Assembly: GCF_010183535.1 (NCBI RefSeq)
Contig: NC_071333.1
Span: forward strand, 5,082,587 to 5,146,586
Length of the DNA: 64,000 nucleotides
Direction of reading: 5' to 3'
Source: Caenorhabditis remanei
Lineage: Eukaryota; Nematoda; Chromadorea; Rhabditida; Rhabditidae
Part shown: positions 45,101 to 55,985 of the stretch, one piece after another
How positions within the stretch are numbered: the stretch's first letter is position 1
How the letters are laid out: each line of letters begins with the position of its first letter
Notes under the pieces: model-generated
What the model was told of the DNA's origin: nothing
The model's database searches: none
Seen by the model: only the letters and a program-made list of their open reading frames with translations
Made by a program: the position numbers and the translations under genes

Positions 45101-48100
45101 TTGAATTTTAGAAATCTTTCTGGATTTGAAAAAATAAAATCAAAGTTTTATCGAAAAATTGCAGAAAATTATTTACCAACCTAATCTTTACTAATAATAT
45201 TCAACAGATTCCGCCTGTCTGTTTGTATGTTGCCCGTCATAACTCCCTCCGTAGTGGGCCGATTTTTATGAGACCTGGATAGATAGATTGGAAATTTGAC
45301 TTAGTTGATGCCCAAACTTTTCTTTTTTCGAAAAAGTTGATTTTGACGTCTTCTGGAGACTATGACGATTTCAACGGTAAAAAGCGTTGAGAAAAGGTGT
45401 GTCCCGACAGGGTGGTAGAAAGCTCAAGATACCAAGCTAATACCACTGACTCGGTGTTTCTTGACTGCACTCTCGAAAGGCGCCGGCCGCGTGTGTGTGG
45501 TGTAGCGGTCTACACAGATGACTCTTACGCATGGGGTGCTGAGTTCGCTCCCTCCCGATTGGAAATGTTTTTTTGCTTTTTTGCTATGGGAAAGTAATTT
45601 ATTGAGGAGCGCAGAGCGGTACCTGTGCACCCGATCTCGCATTTGTAAGAAAATTGTGTGTAAAATTTGGTCAAGATCGCGAAATTCCTGTTGGCAACGG
45701 CCCAAAAGACTACAGTAATCCTAAGATTCACATTTTATCATGAACATTGGTTTGAATTTTGAACCCCGCTCACATACAAAATGGGAAGGAGGGAAACCGG
45801 GAACATTTTTCTGTTAGCGAAGCCTACAAAAAAGGGATTAAATGGAAGAATGCTACTCAAGTAGTGATGGTGGTTTGTGAATAAGCAAATTTGTCGGTGC
45901 TCGGCTACCTAAAAAAATGAACTCTAGGATGAGGGTTTGTTAAAACACCGTCTCGGTATGATCACTCGCCTTTTGGGGAGAGAAGAAAGAAGAGTTATCA
46001 AGTTCACGTTCCTGTGTAAGATTGTTTTGAAATAAGGAAAGCATAGGAAAAAAGTTTAAATTTATAAATTCTAAAAAAGCTCATTCTAAATTCCATATTC
46101 TATTAGGATAGGAAATTTAATTGAGAAACTTTGTGGAACTTGAGTCTGGAAAGGAGAGATTTCACAATTAGATATGCTTTGTTGGGACGGACTGCTCAGC
46201 TAAAAAGCGCCGCAGGCGCTGTAAAACTGAGAAAGGTGGTGTAGAAAAGGAGGTTTAGTCGCCGTTAGGCGACGTAAACCGACTGGTATTTATCTATTTA
46301 TGGTAGCTCATTTTTGTAAAATATTGAAAGATTTCAAAAACAATTAATCGAACTCAATTTTTTTCTCCAGAATCCAATCGAGGTTCCGCCGCCAGCTTCT
46401 TCATCGGTTTCTCGACGGGTACATCTCCAATATTCGCCACCTCCTTCACCACAGCCACAACAGCCACGTGGCAACTTATCGCCAAAGGCTTTTCGAGCTT
46501 CTCAATGCTTTACCAATCCATGGACAACTGATGTGAGTTTTTTTACATTCAAAAAATGTAATGAAAGTAACATTAAAAATGATAATTTGTTTTTGCAGAG
46601 AGTGATGAAACCTACGGAGACGACACTCGAGAGGTATATTCGGGCCAACTGCCAACCTGATGACGGTGAAGATTTGGATCGAGACTCGACACTCGACACG
46701 CCACTCGAGAGGTATCTTCAGGCTTTGCCGATCCTTCCCAACGACCAACTTAATAACGGTGAAGGTTCGGATCGAGCACCCCAAGTTGCTGAGTCAGATG
46801 AGGTCATGGACGATTCCATTTCTGGCAACCAAGGAGAGCTCGATGAACCGCCAAGAGCCGTGTCTCCGCTGAATAATGTCGATTCGTCATCGACAAGTTC
46901 AAATGTAAGTTTTTCTGGAAAAAGTTTATATAAGATCCCACGAAAACTGAAAGTACAATTGGGAAAAACAGGTAACCAAAACAGAATTTTGTCATCAAAT
47001 TTTCCGGAACTTACACGACGCGGAAAATTTAAAACTAACGATTTACCCACTTTTATTTTCAGAGTGGCGTTCGTCAACCAAGAACCGAACAATTGGCTGC
47101 TGATGAACGTGCGGCAACTCGGCGGAGAGGAGTTGCAGAAGGTGAAGCTCAGCGGAAAGCTGCTGCGATTGCACGCAGAAATCGTGCTTCAACCAACAGA
47201 AATTCTTCAAAAAATAACGTGAGTAAACAGTTTTTGAAGTATAATTCAGAAAGGTTGGAATCCTTGATTTAGTGCGTATCGTAGATGTTTTCATATAAGA
47301 AATTTGGAGATCTTGCTCCTTCATCGGACCATATGGTTGATGTTTTCGCACGAAAGGTTGTAAGAAAGAGTTTGTCAAAAATCGGTGACACCAGGGTGGA
47401 ATCGAACCACCGTCTACAGATTAAGCCTCCGCAGCACTACCACTGTGCTACCGGTGCGCCCGAAATTCGACTCTCTCTTTCTTTACATTAACCTTATAGA
47501 GCACAGTCGACGTCCGGCAACGTTCGTTGATTCCTAGACGCGAAGCTCGAGTTTTTGGTTGTTTTGAAGTGTGGAATTCCAGATTTGGTCCTATTGATGT
47601 CACCGATTTTTGACAAACTCTTTCTTATAACCTTTCGTGCGAAAACATAAACCATATGGTCCGATGAAGGAGCAAGATCTCCAAATTTCTTATATAAACA
47701 GTTTTTAATTGAATAAAGTTAATTAAACGATCAAGTTCAGGCTGTCGTAAACGAGTGTGCCGTGGTGAGAATCGTCGGCAAGCGTATTACACAACGAGGA
47801 ATCGAATACCAAGTGAAATGGGAAGTAAGTATTTTTAAATTTGGGAATTTTGAAATGCCAAAAAAATATGATTGAAAAAACGATGAGTATTAATTTTCAG
47901 GGATGGCCAGAAGACTCAAATACTTGGGAACCGCTCAACAATCTGAATTGCAAGGAACTTGTGGACAGATATGAGAAGGAGAAGGTATTAAAACAAATTT
48001 TGCCAATTTTTTTCATTTTAACAATTACAGAAAGCGGAAAGACCAAGAACAGTGGCAAGACGGGCACTCTCATCTACATCCACCCAATCTCCAAGACGTG

Positions 48101-48378
48101 GTGATCAGAGTTTGAAGAAAATCAAGACAGTCGAAAAAGAAAATGGAGATCTTCAATTCAACTGTGAGATGCGGGATGGGTCTGAAAAACAAATCCCGAA
48201 TTCCACAGTCTACGGAAAGTAAGTTGTTCTTATAAATATCAAAATAGATGAGTTATTAGAGATAACCAAACAAACAACAACAATCGAAAAATTGAATTTC
48301 AGGTATGGAACCAAAGCTGTCCAATTCTTCGACCAAAACGTTCTTGCTCAAATGGAAGAGGGGGAGTCCAGACCCTAA
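42115..48378 (+). CDS. SET-domain plus chromodomain protein with tandem exon modules
   Basis: Predicted 850-aa chromatin protein. Exons: 42115-42180, 42233-42859, 42910-43122, 43213-43374, 43438-43671, 43721-43915, 46371-46532, 46599-46904, 47063-47218, 47741-47824, 47901-47984, 48031-48218, 48303-48378; every junction keeps phase. Exon 2 encodes a SET domain of the MLL5/SET-9/SET-26 type: KLGVTAGKDIGTGEWVLEM, GMYIRRSCQPTCQLVHHFG, where NHS.. is replaced by RRSC, and LNGGDEVTLAHESD. Then come two copies of a three-exon Pro/Ser/Gln-rich module, a basic Arg/Ala stretch and a chromodomain (VVRIVGKRITQRGIEYQVKW, EGWPEDSNTWEP). The C-terminus (GDLQFNCEMRDGSEKQIPNS to QFFDQNVLAQM) is chromo-shadow-like. 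It could be two genes read as one, but uninterrupted phase across all junctions supports fusion. A 2455-bp intron (43916-46370) holds a Helitron. Histone methyl writing/reading is inferred; MLL5-type SETs are often inactive. Confidence 0.75.
43916..45184. other. Insert sequence in the long intron before the Helitron
   Basis: This stretch of the 2.4-kb intron has no supported exon. It holds several short open frames (for example from 44268 and from 44933) without recognisable motifs. Confidence 0.4.
45185..46286 (+). mobile_element. Non-autonomous Helitron (copy 2)
   Basis: It starts TCTTTACTAATAATATT right after a host A. It ends with the GTCGCCGTTAGGCGAC hairpin, then GTAAACCGACTGG, followed by host T. 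It matches copy 1 at both ends and includes the tRNA-like box pair (about 45498-45560) and the GCGCCGCAGGCGC palindrome near the 3' end. It lies in the intron between the duplicated module exons of the SET-chromo gene, so it inserted after or during the duplication. Confidence 0.85.
47294..47696. mobile_element. Foldback element with ~100-bp TIRs and a tRNA-like core
   Basis: The left arm (about 47294-47391, TATAAGAAATTTGGAGATCT...) is the inverse of the right arm (about 47596-47696, ending AGATCTCCAAATTTCTTATA) with few mismatches. Between them, on the minus strand (about 47384-47461), is a tRNA-like sequence. It has an A-box region TAGCACAGTGGTAGTGC, a perfect T arm GGTGGTTCGATTCCACC, but an acceptor stem with only about 5 of 7 pairs. 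It lies in the intron just before the chromodomain exons. Confidence 0.7.
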
Positions 48379-48479
48379 GGGATTCATTTTTATATAACCT
48401 TTCTAAAACCATCACGCCTCCCTTCAATACTTTTCCCTTTTGTTTTTTCCTACCTCTCAATCTCTTTTTCCCGTCGCCA

Positions 48480-48985
48480 TAAGGTCCCATTTTCGACGAC
48501 CAGGTTCCGCCCCTTTCAGAACTCCGATTCCCTTTTTTCCCTTCCATTTTTCCACTTTACTTCTCTCCAACTTTTCTTCAATATTATCCGTCTTCCCATC
48601 TTGCTATTTTTTCTTTCTTCAAAAAAGAAGGTGGCTGTGAAACCGATCCCACATTTGGCACAGTCTACGGAAAAAACTTTTCACCTTCCATCTCTCCACT
48701 TTACTTAATTTCAATTTCTTATCAATGTTCTCCTTCTTCGCCAGTTTTCTTCCCTCTAGCAATAAGGTGACAATGGGACCGGTCCCATTTCGACGACAAG
48801 GTTCTGCCCCTTTCAGTGCTCCACTCCCCCACCCTTTCCGGTTCCATCTTTCCACTTTACTCCTTTCCAATTTATTTTTAATGTTTTCTGTTTTCCCATC
48901 TCGCTATTTTCTGCTCTTTTTACTTAATAAGGCGGCTACGGGACCGTCCCCTCTTCTGGCGAACAAGTTCCGCTACTTTCAGCGT
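48480..48985 (+). repeat. Three imperfect tandem repeats in the 3' UTR of the SET-chromo gene
   Basis: Each unit of about 200 bp begins near AAGG(T/C)..CCC, continues CGAC(C/A)AGGTTC(C/T)GCCCCTTTCAG, then a pyrimidine-rich part with TTTCCACTTTAC and ends TTCCCATCTTGCTATTTT. The third unit is more diverged. They lie between the stop (48378) and the AATAAA at 49042. Confidence 0.65.
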
Positions 48986-50206
48986 ACCTCACATTTAATA
49001 TGAGCCCTATTCTATCTGACCCTTCACTGTGACCCTTGATCAATAAACTATTTATTTGGAGAACTGTGTGTTCAATTTTGTTTCTGAACAGTTTCCTTTG
49101 AAAAATTTTGCGAAATTTCGAATAAAAAAGATCCAAAACGGGATTCAGATCTTGGAAAGCAATACCCTACATGACGGAGAGAAAAAGTTAAAACTCTAGT
49201 TCTACACAGTAGTATTCACAAGGCGGAAGCAAGGAATTTTTGTAAGAATTGTAGATCAAACAGTGACCCTAACTTTTGTAGTTGACAATTTTTGTACGAG
49301 CCCTATAATGACTGGGCATGAAATAGATTCATTGTTGCGCAAATCGCTATTCCGTGATTCTCACAGGAACTTTCTTTTCCTTTTGCCTTTTTTTTTAATT
49401 CCATATCTCCACCAACAAGGAAATGACCCTGAGTGAAACGCGAGATTCTTAACGATGTTTTTACCGAAGATGAGCCTTACCAAGACTAGAACAAGACTAA
49501 ATGTTTCAGTGGCAACAAACTCGTTTCCAGCGCAATGGCAAACATTTATCACTTTTTCAACATTTCTTGGTCAAATCACTTTAAGACACTGTAACTTTGT
49601 TCATTTCCAAGGTTTTTATAAAATTAAAAGTGCTATGAAAAGGAGAAGATGTGGGCTACAAAAAAACTAAACGGACCTTTTTATCAAAAATGAAACCTGG
49701 AAAGTTACAAATCAAAACGCAAAAACACAGATCTTGGCGGAACGTTGTTAAAACATGCTTAAACACAGTTTTTGAAAACAATTATCATGTTTTGGTAACT
49801 TTATGATCGCTGATGAAACGAATGCATAGATTTTCTAATAATATCCATGTATAGGGGTCGGTGGAAATGACTTTAAAGTCATCATTGGGCTCGTACAAAA
49901 ATTGTCAACTACAAAAGTGAGGGTCACTGTTTGATCTACAATTCTTACAAAAATTCCTTGCTTCCGCCTTGTGAATACTACTGTGCCGAGCTAGAGTTTT
50001 AACTTTTTCACTCCATCATGTAGGGTATTGCTTTCCAAGATCTGAATCCCGTTTTGGAGATTTTTTATTTGAAACTTCGTAAATTTTTTCAAAGGCAACT
50101 GTTCAGAAATTAAATTAAACACAAAGTTCTGCAAAATAAATGGTTTATTGATAATTAATAGTTGAAGGATCAAATAGAAGAGGGCTCATATATGAAATGT
50201 GAGGTT
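48986..50206. repeat. Inverted duplication with ~330-bp arms
   Basis: The left arm (48986 to about 49312) and right arm (about 49866-50206) are inverse copies. They begin ACCTCACATTTAATATGAGC and end TATGAAATGTGAGGT, with shared inner motifs AATAAACTATTTAT and TTTTTGTACGAGCCC. The left arm includes the AATAAA (49042-49047) that probably ends the SET-chromo transcript. The 550-bp spacer has no supported gene. Confidence 0.7.
49042..49047 (+). terminator. Polyadenylation signal AATAAA
   Basis: Likely the 3' end signal of the SET-chromo gene, 664 bp after the stop and after the tandem 3' UTR repeats. A mirrored copy exists in the right arm of the inverted duplication. Confidence 0.4.
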
Positions 50207-50944
50207 CATCCGGATGTCCTATTTTTTTACGGAAAGCTTAAGACAAAACTATATAACACCAACATTGCTCAAGTCGGCCACTTTCTATCCAATTTCAAAA
50301 TTCTTCTCAATAAGTCTCTTCATTAATCATTCCATTTTTTTTCCAGCACTTTCCTTTAAGCTTTATTTGTGTCCCTCATTCTTGTTCATTTTTTGTGAAG
50401 AAACAATATAAAAACTAACACTACGTTCGATCGTTTCATTTGTTATTGTAGTCAATCAATATACCCAATTTTATGATGGGAAATCGGTCGGGTTACATCT
50501 ATTAACCAATTCGAATAAGACATTTACAATCACTATCTGAGATTACCCGTCATAAAATGTGGTAATGAACAAAATTTAGTAGTGGTAATGTGGTAAAATG
50601 TGGTGATCGACTACAATAAAAATGAACCAATCAAACTTATTGTTAATAAAGCATTTAAAAAAAATTGGGTTATGTTATTTACAAGAAGGAATTTGGATTA
50701 GGAGGGCAAAGGAACTAAGGTGTATGATTAGTTAAACTATTCTAGAAAAATATTGAAATCAAGAACAAAGTTAGAAGAATTATGATTTATACAGATGAGA
50801 CACAGAACTATAAAGCCTATTACAGTGGTAAAGTCCCGCAAAAAAAATCTGACTAGGGAAGGATCCCGGGTTAAGGTGGAGTTATAGGTCGGGATATATA
50901 TCACTAGAACAAAAACGTTGGGCTAATTTCAAAACAGAAAAACT

Positions 50945-51340
50945 GAAAAAATAAGAAAAACGTTAATTTTTTCAAATCTTGAAAATGCTCATTTTTGCAC
51001 TGATTGTGAGAAGCCACAAACATTTTTTAGACGAAATGGTGAAAACGAGGAATCCGTCCTGTTGTACGTATCATTGTCTAAATCTCGGCTAACAGTTGTG
51101 TTCTCAGTGAGTCTGTCTGTGTGTTGGTCCATCCAGGTGTCCTAATTCTTGACAGAAATCTTCAGGCAAAATGATGGAAAGGAATAATCCGTCAATTTGT
51201 TTGTATCGTCGCTTACATATCTGTCAGGAATTGTACTCTCAGTGAGTCGGTCTGTGTGCCGGTTTATCCAGATGTCTTATTATTTCACGGGAACCTTCAG
51301 ACGGTATGGTGAGATGGGGGAATCCGCTTCATTGTATGGA
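50945..51340 (+). repeat. Dispersed CATCCAGATGTCC repeat, three tandem units
   Basis: The same unit as at 31895-32130: GACGAAATGGTGAAAACGAG, GTCTGTGTGTTGGTCCATCC, then ATTCTTGACAGAAATCTTCAG, followed by two more diverged units. A single fragment precedes it at about 50195-50245. Confidence 0.65.
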
Positions 51341-52795
51341 TTAAGCTGTTCCATTTTTCTGATGTTTCTATTTGCATAATTTTTTACAACAATGAGTTTG
51401 TAGTACCATGATAATGAAAAATTCGAGTTTCACTGAAAAAATTAATCTAGTTTTTTTTCTGTCTTCATCTTTCCAAAAAAGAACATGGCTTTCGCAAAAC
51501 CCAATTCAGTATGGAATGTGCTGAGCCGTCTAAAGAAAAACCAAAAGTTCAAATAAGAAAAATTACAAGAGAAGTTGGACATCAAAACTTTTTTTGGAAA
51601 AAGTGGAACTTCGAAAAAGATTTTGAATATTCGAATCGGAGAACTTCAAATGAGACCGAACCAAGCTGTCTCTTTTCCACAGAACCATCAAGATGTCTTT
51701 TTCTTAGAGCCTTCTTAGAACCTTCATTCTTAGAACCTTCAAAATTCAATTCGCTAAAAGAAATAAAGCAATTCGATTTGAATTTCCCCCAATTGCACTC
51801 CAGTTTTTGCGTCCAATCTTTGTCGCGCGGCAGGCGACGACGGGCGCATCTTTTACATAAAAGATAGATAGGAACTCGGAAGGACGCACACTGCCCGAAG
51901 ATTGATTCGGAAGCAAAGAGAAGACACAAGGCGAAAGAACGAGAAGGGTCTTTTCAAAAATATGCAAGATTACGCGCCTGGAGGAAAACATTGAAGAAGA
52001 AGAAAGAAAAGAAAGAAAGTCAGGGAAAAACTGATTTTTTTTTCAAAAGCAACAAATTCGGTATCTTCAATAAAAATTAATTAACGGATTTATACGTTAT
52101 ATTCGTCGAAAATTTTTATAACGATCTTTAAATAAAAATATTGAAGTTGTAGTTTCATACTTTTTGTCAGATTTTGGTTATGTAACCATCCTCGTTGAGT
52201 TTATATTACAAGGAACATTGTGGCATGATATGATTGTGAACACCAGCTATTATAAGAAAAATTTTAGATTATTTGTCTGTTTCCGTATTTTTTTAAATTT
52301 TTAAATGGCCAACACGATAGCAGCTGATGTCACCAGTGAGAGAGAAATAGACAAAACAAAACGACGCGAGAAGAAAGCATGTCATGAAACTTTGCTGTTT
52401 TATGTGAGAGACGTCAAAAAATAGACGGGATCAAAAAAATAGAAGAAAAAAGGGGACAGTCTTCTTTTGGCGTCAAAGGACATCTCACGTAGGTTTCAGA
52501 AAAACACAATCAGTTGCGAAGTCAACAGTTCAAGATTTATTTTCTTTCAATACAAATTCAAAATTCGAATATAAATGGAAATAATCAAGAACAAATCGGA
52601 AGCAAGCAAAGCTGAGAGCAAAACGTGTTGAACGTCTTGAAGCGGAAGAGTGAGACTGCAAAATTATGTAAGTATTAAGCAAAAAATAGCAGTTGCAGTA
52701 TTAAAATAAGTTGCAGAAAGCGAAGCGAATGGGAGAAGCTTGTTGGGTTATTTGTAAGCTAAATAGCTTAAAGTCAGACATTTTAGAGAGACAAA
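51341..52795. other. Intergenic with possible decayed coding fragments
   Basis: Short frames of highly charged, Lys/Arg/Glu-rich sequence occur at about 51900-52060 (AKRRHKAKEREG-like) and 52600-52650 (KQAKLRAKRVERLEAEE before TGA). They could be remnants of a basic-region gene, but no continuous model could be built. Confidence 0.3.
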
Positions 52796-53598
52796 TTAGA
52801 AATCTGCGCGAAGATGACTTGCGGCATTTTTCTCCGTCATTTTTTCATCGGTATGAATTGGTTTTGACGAAACAATCCAATCACGAAGTTCTTGGGAATA
52901 CTCATCTTTGGATGGGTTGATGAATTCATGCGTGGTCCCATTGTTTGTCATGTGAATATCAAATTCTTGATATTTGAGCTTCAGCTCTTCTGGTGGTCTG
53001 AAATTGTCACTTTATCATCTGAGCTATTACTGTTGGAGTACTGATACATGCTAGTTGTTTTATGTTTCGACTTACAGGAATCTGAACTTCACAAGTGGGA
53101 AATAATGAATTATTCGACGAGCAGTGTTGTCACAGGTGCAATTGTGTACCAGCTCCAAAAATGGTTCATAATAATTCTAAAAGATATTTCGTTATAAGAG
53201 AAATGCAAATAATCCAAATTTGAAACTAAATGCACTCACGTCCCATTCTCCAAATCCATCGCCACCGGTGAAGTTTATATGGTGGATTACATGAAATGGG
53301 TTTCTTTTGGAGCAATAGAACGGGAGGCGATCCAACACATCGTCTTCAGTCCTGAAACGTTTTGTTAGGGATTTTAACTGAATCAACTTTTCACTCACAT
53401 CAGATCTTTTTCCTTATAGTATCCTGTGACACAAAACGATGTGTTAAGCTTGCAGTGAAACGACCCCAAATATAGTACTTCCATAGTGCTGTTTGGTATC
53501 CCAAAATATCCCCGTATTCCTTCACCTATGACGTCACGCATACTGAACGAGAAACTGGCAAATTGTAGAAAAATTGAAAAAACGATAAACAACAACAT
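52796..53598 (-). CDS. Transthyretin-like family secreted protein (divergent)
   Basis: Four exons (complement): 53399-53598, 53240-53351, 53076-53176, 52796-52997, all in phase; 204 aa. The ATG at 53598 follows ATTTCCAG by 3 bp, so it was preferred to the upstream non-ATG extension. The signal peptide is MLLFIVFSIFLQFASFSFS. The body has GSFHCKLNTSFC, then TEDDVLDRLPF, INFTGGDGFGEW and YYEPFLELVHNCTCDN. This order (Cys-containing first strand, D.D..D.., F...G, P.L...HNC) fits nematode transthyretin-like proteins, which are secreted and of varied function. The C-terminal ~65 residues after LVKFRF are a polar extension beyond the usual family length. One potential N-glycosylation site is seen at INFTG. 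Family assignment is by pattern only. Confidence 0.65.
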
Positions 53599-55985
53599 TC
53601 TTCTGGAAATTACCAAGTTTTTTTGTTGAGTTTTAAGAACATTTGTATTTTTCGATCATGTTATTTGAATGTTTTTAGTAAATTAGAAAGCATACAATAG
53701 TTACTAGTCAAGCAAATCAAATTTTAATTCTTAACGACTCACTTTTAAAAAATAGTTCTGGATGCTAGATTTTTAAACAGATTGCTTTTGATGATTGATA
53801 GAATTTTTGTGATACGGCAATTCTCAATTTGAAAATTAACAGAGGCAAAAACTGGTAAAATTTTCGGATAAAAAAGGAGGCCAAACTCGAATGATGACAA
53901 AAAGTGAAAAGACGAATATTTCTGTTCACTGATACCGTAGAACGCAGTTCTCCAAAAAGATGGGCGTGGCTAGAACTCTGCGATCACCGATTGGATGTTC
54001 CAAAAAAAAAATGGGCGGAGTGAAATGTTTCAGGATCCCAATTGTGTCAGGCGCCTAACATGAAGAATCAAAGAACATTGCTTGTCAAAAACCATCAAAG
54101 TCGCTCTGCTCTAACATTGATGATTTTTTTAAACCCCCCGGGAGGTCGAAAAGTGAAACGCTCTTTAGAACTGAACGCAAATGGAGAGAAAAATTGAGAA
54201 AAATTAGAAAACATTAAACATGATATACATTCCAATTTTAAATATATTTTTCATATGTTTTTTCTGAATCTGAAATTTCGATTCTTTTCAATGTTTATTG
54301 GTGTTTCTGGTTAAGTTAGCAAATAGTTGAGTGGTAAGACTTCAGAACTTTGTGAATCATCAAATTAGCCGTCTTGATATGATTTACAGTAATGTCCCGG
54401 GTTCTAACAACTTCAACCGTTTTCAGTTGAAAATAATCATTTTCGAAAATGTGTCATGATTAATCTCATTGTTTCCTGAAGGCAATTTCAATGAATTATA
54501 CAGATCAAAAACAGAGCTTCATTTTTGTAGTTGACAGTTTCCCTTATTGTCTTTTCAACAATGAATGCACACATCTTTTTCAAAAAAATTACGTGTGGTA
54601 GAGAAAACTGCACTTTGTTGGTGCCCATCTAAAGACCACTAGTGCCTGGTGCAGTTTACATTGAGCATTGTTCCGAAAAAAAAAGAGAAAATTGAAACGC
54701 GGTTCGTAGATAACTGCATTTTCGAATGCATGGAAGGAAACAAGCCAACAAACCAAATTGTCAGCCACCGTCACAATTAGATGTCCTTTTGGGAAGTAAC
54801 ATGAGTTGCAAAAAAAAACCATTCTACTCAAAATTCTGAGAGAAAAGTTTGAAACATAAATGTATTGAAGAAACAACAAGGGATCGGCGGGATACTTTTG
54901 ATAAAGATGAGAAAAAGAAAAAAATAATGGTTCTGGGTCAAACAATTTATTATTTTTCTACTTAGAAAAATGAGATATGATCTCAAATAAATCTTTGAAT
55001 AAATAGCAAAGTGTCATCCTTTGAATAATATTAATAATACCGCAAAACCTCTAATATAGGTGCTCAAAGAGATATTGCGCTCTAAACTCTTGCGTATCAC
55101 CAAATATCTTCACCGGTAAATATTGCAGTTACATTTCTCAAAGATACAGTATTTGAGAAATCCTTTTCGATTATGTTTGCTTTGTTCTCTTTCTTTTCAT
55201 ATGAACGGTTTCCAGTATTATGTAAAATGCTGTACTAGTTCTTTCAGAATTTATTTCTTATTCTCCTATTCCTTTCATGTCAAATACTCATGTATCAATC
55301 CTCTTCAAAAATGTGCTGTGTGGGGGGAAGAGAAACTTGCACTTTTGTGAGAAGACGGGCAAAAGACGGCTCGTGCCAGTCGTCATCCCCAATTCAATTT
55401 AGAGAAAACTGCACTTTCTTGAAAAAATGGAAGAGATCTGAGCCAAGCGCCAGACGCCGTCACAAGAGGACCAGTGTTTTTTTGCCAGCAAGAAGAACAA
55501 TGATGACATAAACCCCCGGCTGCTGGCACCATCCGCTTGGGCCGTCATTCAAAAGAAGATGGAAACTACTTCACTGCAAGTATTGAAGGGAGCCAAACTA
55601 AAGACCATGGGTGCCAGCCGCCATCAGAGTCGCAAAACAGAAGATAGAAAAGGCAAGAAAAGTTCTTCCCAGGAAGCAATTTCTGAAAAGCTGTTTAGGT
55701 CAAAGCCACGATACTATTGTTTCTACCCCCGTTGTAACTTTGTGTCCCGAACTGTCTCTCTCTTTGAAGATATGTATTTCTTCTACCGGAAAACAACGAT
55801 GTTTTTCCAAAATATGGTTTTTATTCAGTAACAGACAAATTTACAGCAATGTAGATGAGTGCAGAAAAAAGACTGTAAATATCAGGGTGTTTGAAAAGCA
55901 TATGTTCACTGAAGAAAGAAAACATGTCAATTGCGACAATGCCAAAGTTCAAAAAAAAATATTGAAGGCTCAAGAACGAAGTTAT
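53599..55985. other. Intergenic with repeat fragments
   Basis: This contains a half copy of the GTGTCATGGTATC MITE from about 54452 (TTTTTGTAGTTGACAG at about 54523). It also holds a partial TACCG-AAAACCTCTAATA terminal repeat at about 55039-55058. Repeated GAAAACTGCACTTT blocks with GCCAG(T/C)CG(T/C)CA motifs occur at about 54605, 55375 and 55405-55460. ORFs here are short and unsupported. Confidence 0.4.

Noticed and set aside
47384..47461. Functional tRNA gene on the minus strand
   Set aside because: T arm is perfect, but the acceptor stem has only about 5 of 7 pairs and the anticodon stem is poor; it lies inside a foldback element.
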